Part shown: positions 4,134 through 5,893 of the stretch, in pieces
Layout: each line of letters starts with the position of its first letter
How positions within the stretch are numbered: position 1 is the first letter of the stretch
NCBI GenBank assembly: GCA_945835425.1
Contig: CAMAJC010000133.1
Coordinates: forward strand, 1 to 5,893
Direction of reading: 5' to 3'
Source: an uncultured Clostridia bacterium
GTDB taxonomy: Bacteria > Bacillota > Clostridia > Oscillospirales > Ruminococcaceae
Length of the DNA: 5,893 nt
The notes under the pieces: generated by a model
What the model saw: the letters and a program-made list of their open reading frames with translations, nothing else
The model's database searches: none
What the model was told of the DNA's origin: nothing
Position numbers and translations under genes: made by a program

Positions 4134-5738
4134 ATGGCATCACAGAAAGATTTTGTTTCGGATTATCAGCCCGGGGATCGGATCACGGTCGTTTTGTCCG
4201 GCGGAACCCTCATCTGGAGCGGCGTACTGGCCGAGATCGGAGAGCGGCGCATCCGGCTGCGGATGCAGGACGGGACGGTGCGCTCGATTGCCTATGAAGG
4301 GATTATCGCCGATTATCTCCAGGCGGAAACTGTCCCGGAAGCCCTGCCGGAAGAGATGGAGGCAGAGGTTCCCATGGAGACCGAGATTCCTGTGCAGGAA
4401 AAGGAACTCACTGAAGAGGAAAAGAAGCTGATACTGCTGCGGGATGCGGCTCTGGCAGTGCGGGACGCGGTCTATGAATGGGAATTTGACCCCGCTTCCC
4501 TGCGGGAACAGGTGCGGCTTTCCCCCAATACCGAGGAAAAGCGGCTGATGACCGCGCTGGCAGAAAACCTGGAGAGCGCCGACGCCGCAGAGGATTATGA
4601 AACCATTGATAAAATCGTGGCAGCGGGTCTGAGTCTGTTGGAAAAAGCGCCGGACAATACCGCGCTCCACCGGCTGGTCGGCGAAGCGGCTCTGCTGGCG
4701 GAGGATTACGACCTGGCAGAAGAATCCCTATACGCCTCGGAAAATTACGCGGAAGCTTTTTATGCCGCCAGCCTGCGCCCGGCAGCCGATAAGATGGCCG
4801 AGGACGGCGCCTGCCACCTGCTCTATGACCGCAAAAAGGTTCCCGACGTCGTCCGCTGCTTTGTACGAATGGCGGCGGATGCGGACGATCTGTCGGTCTT
4901 TGGGCGTTTCCTCGAAAATGAGCGCGGAAACGCGCCGCTGTTGCGGGCACAGTGCCTTGCTTATCTGCTGCTGCGCAAAAAGATCGTGCCGGAGCTGCCG
5001 GAGGATGAACTGACTGCGCCGGAGAATCTGGGCGTGCTGGAGGCGGCTTTCAGAGAAGCATACCCGTTTCCTGAAAATAACCAGCTGGAAATGATGGAGA
5101 CTGAGGAAAAAGAGGAAGAGGTTCCGGAAGAGGAGCCTGTTACGCTGAATTATGACCAGATCGAGGAGGAGCCTGCTCCCGAAGAACCGTCTGCCCCTGT
5201 TCCCACCCGCACCGGGCTGGAGGGCGTCATCTTCTCCTTTAAACCGGAACAGAAGATCGGCTTTATCCGCGCCGAGGACACCGACTGGTTCTTCCATCTG
5301 AACCATATTATTGATGAAGACCTGCAGAAGATGCTGGAGGAAGACCCTGCCGCCCAGTACCTGATCTATTTTGACGTCGGCCAGAACTACCGCGGCGACT
5401 GCGCGATCAACGTCCGTCTCCGGGATAAAAATAACCCCAAGGAAAAGGAAGACCCGGCGCTGCTGGTCGAACACCACGGCATCATCACCCGCTATTACCC
5501 CTTCTATTCCAACGGCCAGATCACCGAGGGTGAAAATGTCTATAACTTCCGCGCCGCTTTCATCACCGACCCGACGCTGAAAAATTACTGCGAAATCTTC
5601 CAGGATGTGGTGCAGCGACAGTTCGCGGTCGTCTTCCGGCTGAAAAAACTGAAAGACGGCAAGCTGGTTGCCACCGATATCCAGCTGGAAACGCCCTTTA
5701 CCGAAGGAGAAATGAAACTGATCCAGCAGGCAACTTAA
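4134..5738 (+). CDS. Putative RNA-binding protein: small barrel, TPR-like helices, cold-shock-like domain
   Basis: I do not recognise this 534-residue protein by name. Residues 8-64 read as a small SH3/Sm-like beta-barrel (PGDRITVVLSGG, IWSGVLAEIG, RIRLRMQDGTVRSI). A glutamate-rich linker (65-98) leads to a helical region (99-318) with at least one TPR-like pair (about 176-205). A second acidic Pro/Glu linker follows (319-358). Residues 361-429 resemble a cold-shock/OB domain: GVIFSF, KIGFIRAED in place of RNP1 KGFGFI, DWFFHLNHI in place of RNP2, then GQNYRGDCAINVRL. Residues 448-518 (GIITRYYPFYS to ATDIQLE) may be a diverged second copy. There is no signal peptide or membrane segment, so it is cytoplasmic. 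A role binding RNA or ribosomes is inference from domain type. No catalytic motif is visible. It stands alone between two hairpins. Confidence 0.7.
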   Translation: MASQKDFVSDYQPGDRITVVLSGGTLIWSGVLAEIGERRIRLRMQDGTVRSIAYEGIIADYLQAETVPEALPEEMEAEVPMETEIPVQEKELTEEEKKLILLRDAALAVRDAVYEWEFDPASLREQVRLSPNTEEKRLMTALAENLESADAAEDYETIDKIVAAGLSLLEKAPDNTALHRLVGEAALLAEDYDLAEESLYASENYAEAFYAASLRPAADKMAEDGACHLLYDRKKVPDVVRCFVRMAADADDLSVFGRFLENERGNAPLLRAQCLAYLLLRKKIVPELPEDELTAPENLGVLEAAFREAYPFPENNQLEMMETEEKEEEVPEEEPVTLNYDQIEEEPAPEEPSAPVPTRTGLEGVIFSFKPEQKIGFIRAEDTDWFFHLNHIIDEDLQKMLEEDPAAQYLIYFDVGQNYRGDCAINVRLRDKNNPKEKEDPALLVEHHGIITRYYPFYSNGQITEGENVYNFRAAFITDPTLKNYCEIFQDVVQRQFAVVFRLKKLKDGKLVATDIQLETPFTEGEMKLIQQAT

Positions 5739-5750
5739 ATGCATATGAAA

Positions 5751-5782
5751 AACTCCGGCAGGTTTTGCTTCCTGCCGGAGTT
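5751..5782. terminator. Strong 12-bp stem-loop, probable (bidirectional) terminator
   Basis: AACTCCGGCAGG (5751-5762) pairs perfectly with CCTGCCGGAGTT (5771-5782) around an eight-base loop, 12 bases after the stop at 5738. On the plus strand the tail is CTCAGTTT, which is poor in T. On the minus strand the stem is followed directly by TTTTTC-type sequence from GAAAAA (5747-5752). It may therefore end the plus gene and also, perhaps more efficiently, a minus-strand gene lying beyond the window. Confidence 0.8.
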
Positions 5783-5893
5783 CTCAGTTTACCAGAATGT
5801 GTTTGAATAGCGGGCCGATTTTCAACCTTGTTGTACGGAAAACGGGGCTTCACGGATGGGCAGCGTTATTGTATAGCGCTATATATTTTCACC
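5783..5893. other. Terminal noncoding segment with a 12-bp palindrome
   Basis: No supported gene is visible in these last 111 bases. A perfect palindrome, TATAGCGCTATA (5872-5883), lies at the right edge, followed by TATTTTCACC. A frame open from the ATG at 5797 to the edge lacks a ribosome-binding site and is not called. Confidence 0.4.

Noticed and set aside
4728..5744. 338-codon minus-strand frame antisense to the last gene
   Set aside because: The plus-strand protein has a consensus ribosome-binding site and recognisable domain patterns. The antisense frame starts inside the terminator region without a ribosome-binding site and looks like a shadow.
5797..5893. Short plus-strand frame open to the window end (MCLNSGPIFN...)
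   Set aside because: The only GGAG nearby lies in the terminator stem, about 16 bases away. Composition is unremarkable and the frame is too short to judge.

Overview
The window looks like ordinary chromosome from a Gram-positive Clostridia member, plausibly a gut Oscillospiraceae/Ruminococcaceae-type organism. This is inferred from four things: strong Shine-Dalgarno sites, intergenic foldback repeats of a kind common in that group, a secreted protein with aromatic/glycine cell-wall-binding repeats, and G+C-rich coding with A+T-rich promoters. No genus can be named from the sequence alone.

Layout. Positions 1-343 carry no convincing gene. They hold several small inverted repeats, including a strong 9-bp stem at 230-251. 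The first gene, rpmE (ribosomal protein L31, zinc-ribbon form), lies on the minus strand at 407-610, with its terminator at 344-387 and a promoter near 661-692. Divergent from it, a small membrane protein of the PF06541 (CmpB-type) family occupies 827-1210. Its ribosome-binding site can be locked into a multibranched leader structure. Next is glyA (serine hydroxymethyltransferase, 1372-2628), with a textbook sigma-A-type promoter, a structured leader and a strong terminator. After an A+T-rich gap with a second textbook promoter comes a secreted protein (2974-3954): signal peptide, about seven 20-residue wall-binding repeats and a C-terminal CAP/SCP domain, followed by its own terminator. The last gene (4134-5738) encodes a 534-residue cytoplasmic protein of unrecognised name. 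It combines an N-terminal small beta-barrel-like domain, an acidic linker, a helical TPR-like middle, a second acidic linker, a cold-shock-like domain and a second possible OB-like domain. A strong stem-loop at 5751-5782 closes it, and the final 110 bases show no supported gene.

How the genes relate. glyA, the CAP gene and rpmE each have their own promoter and terminator. The membrane-protein and 534-residue-protein genes have no clear promoter, and no terminator is visible between the membrane-protein gene and glyA. I see no multi-gene system. rpmE and the cold-shock-like protein both point to RNA or translation, glyA to one-carbon metabolism, and the CAP protein to the cell surface. The items most worth a second look are the 534-residue putative RNA-binding protein and the two structured 5' leaders, before the PF06541 gene and before glyA. 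None of the leader structures matches a riboswitch class I can confidently name.
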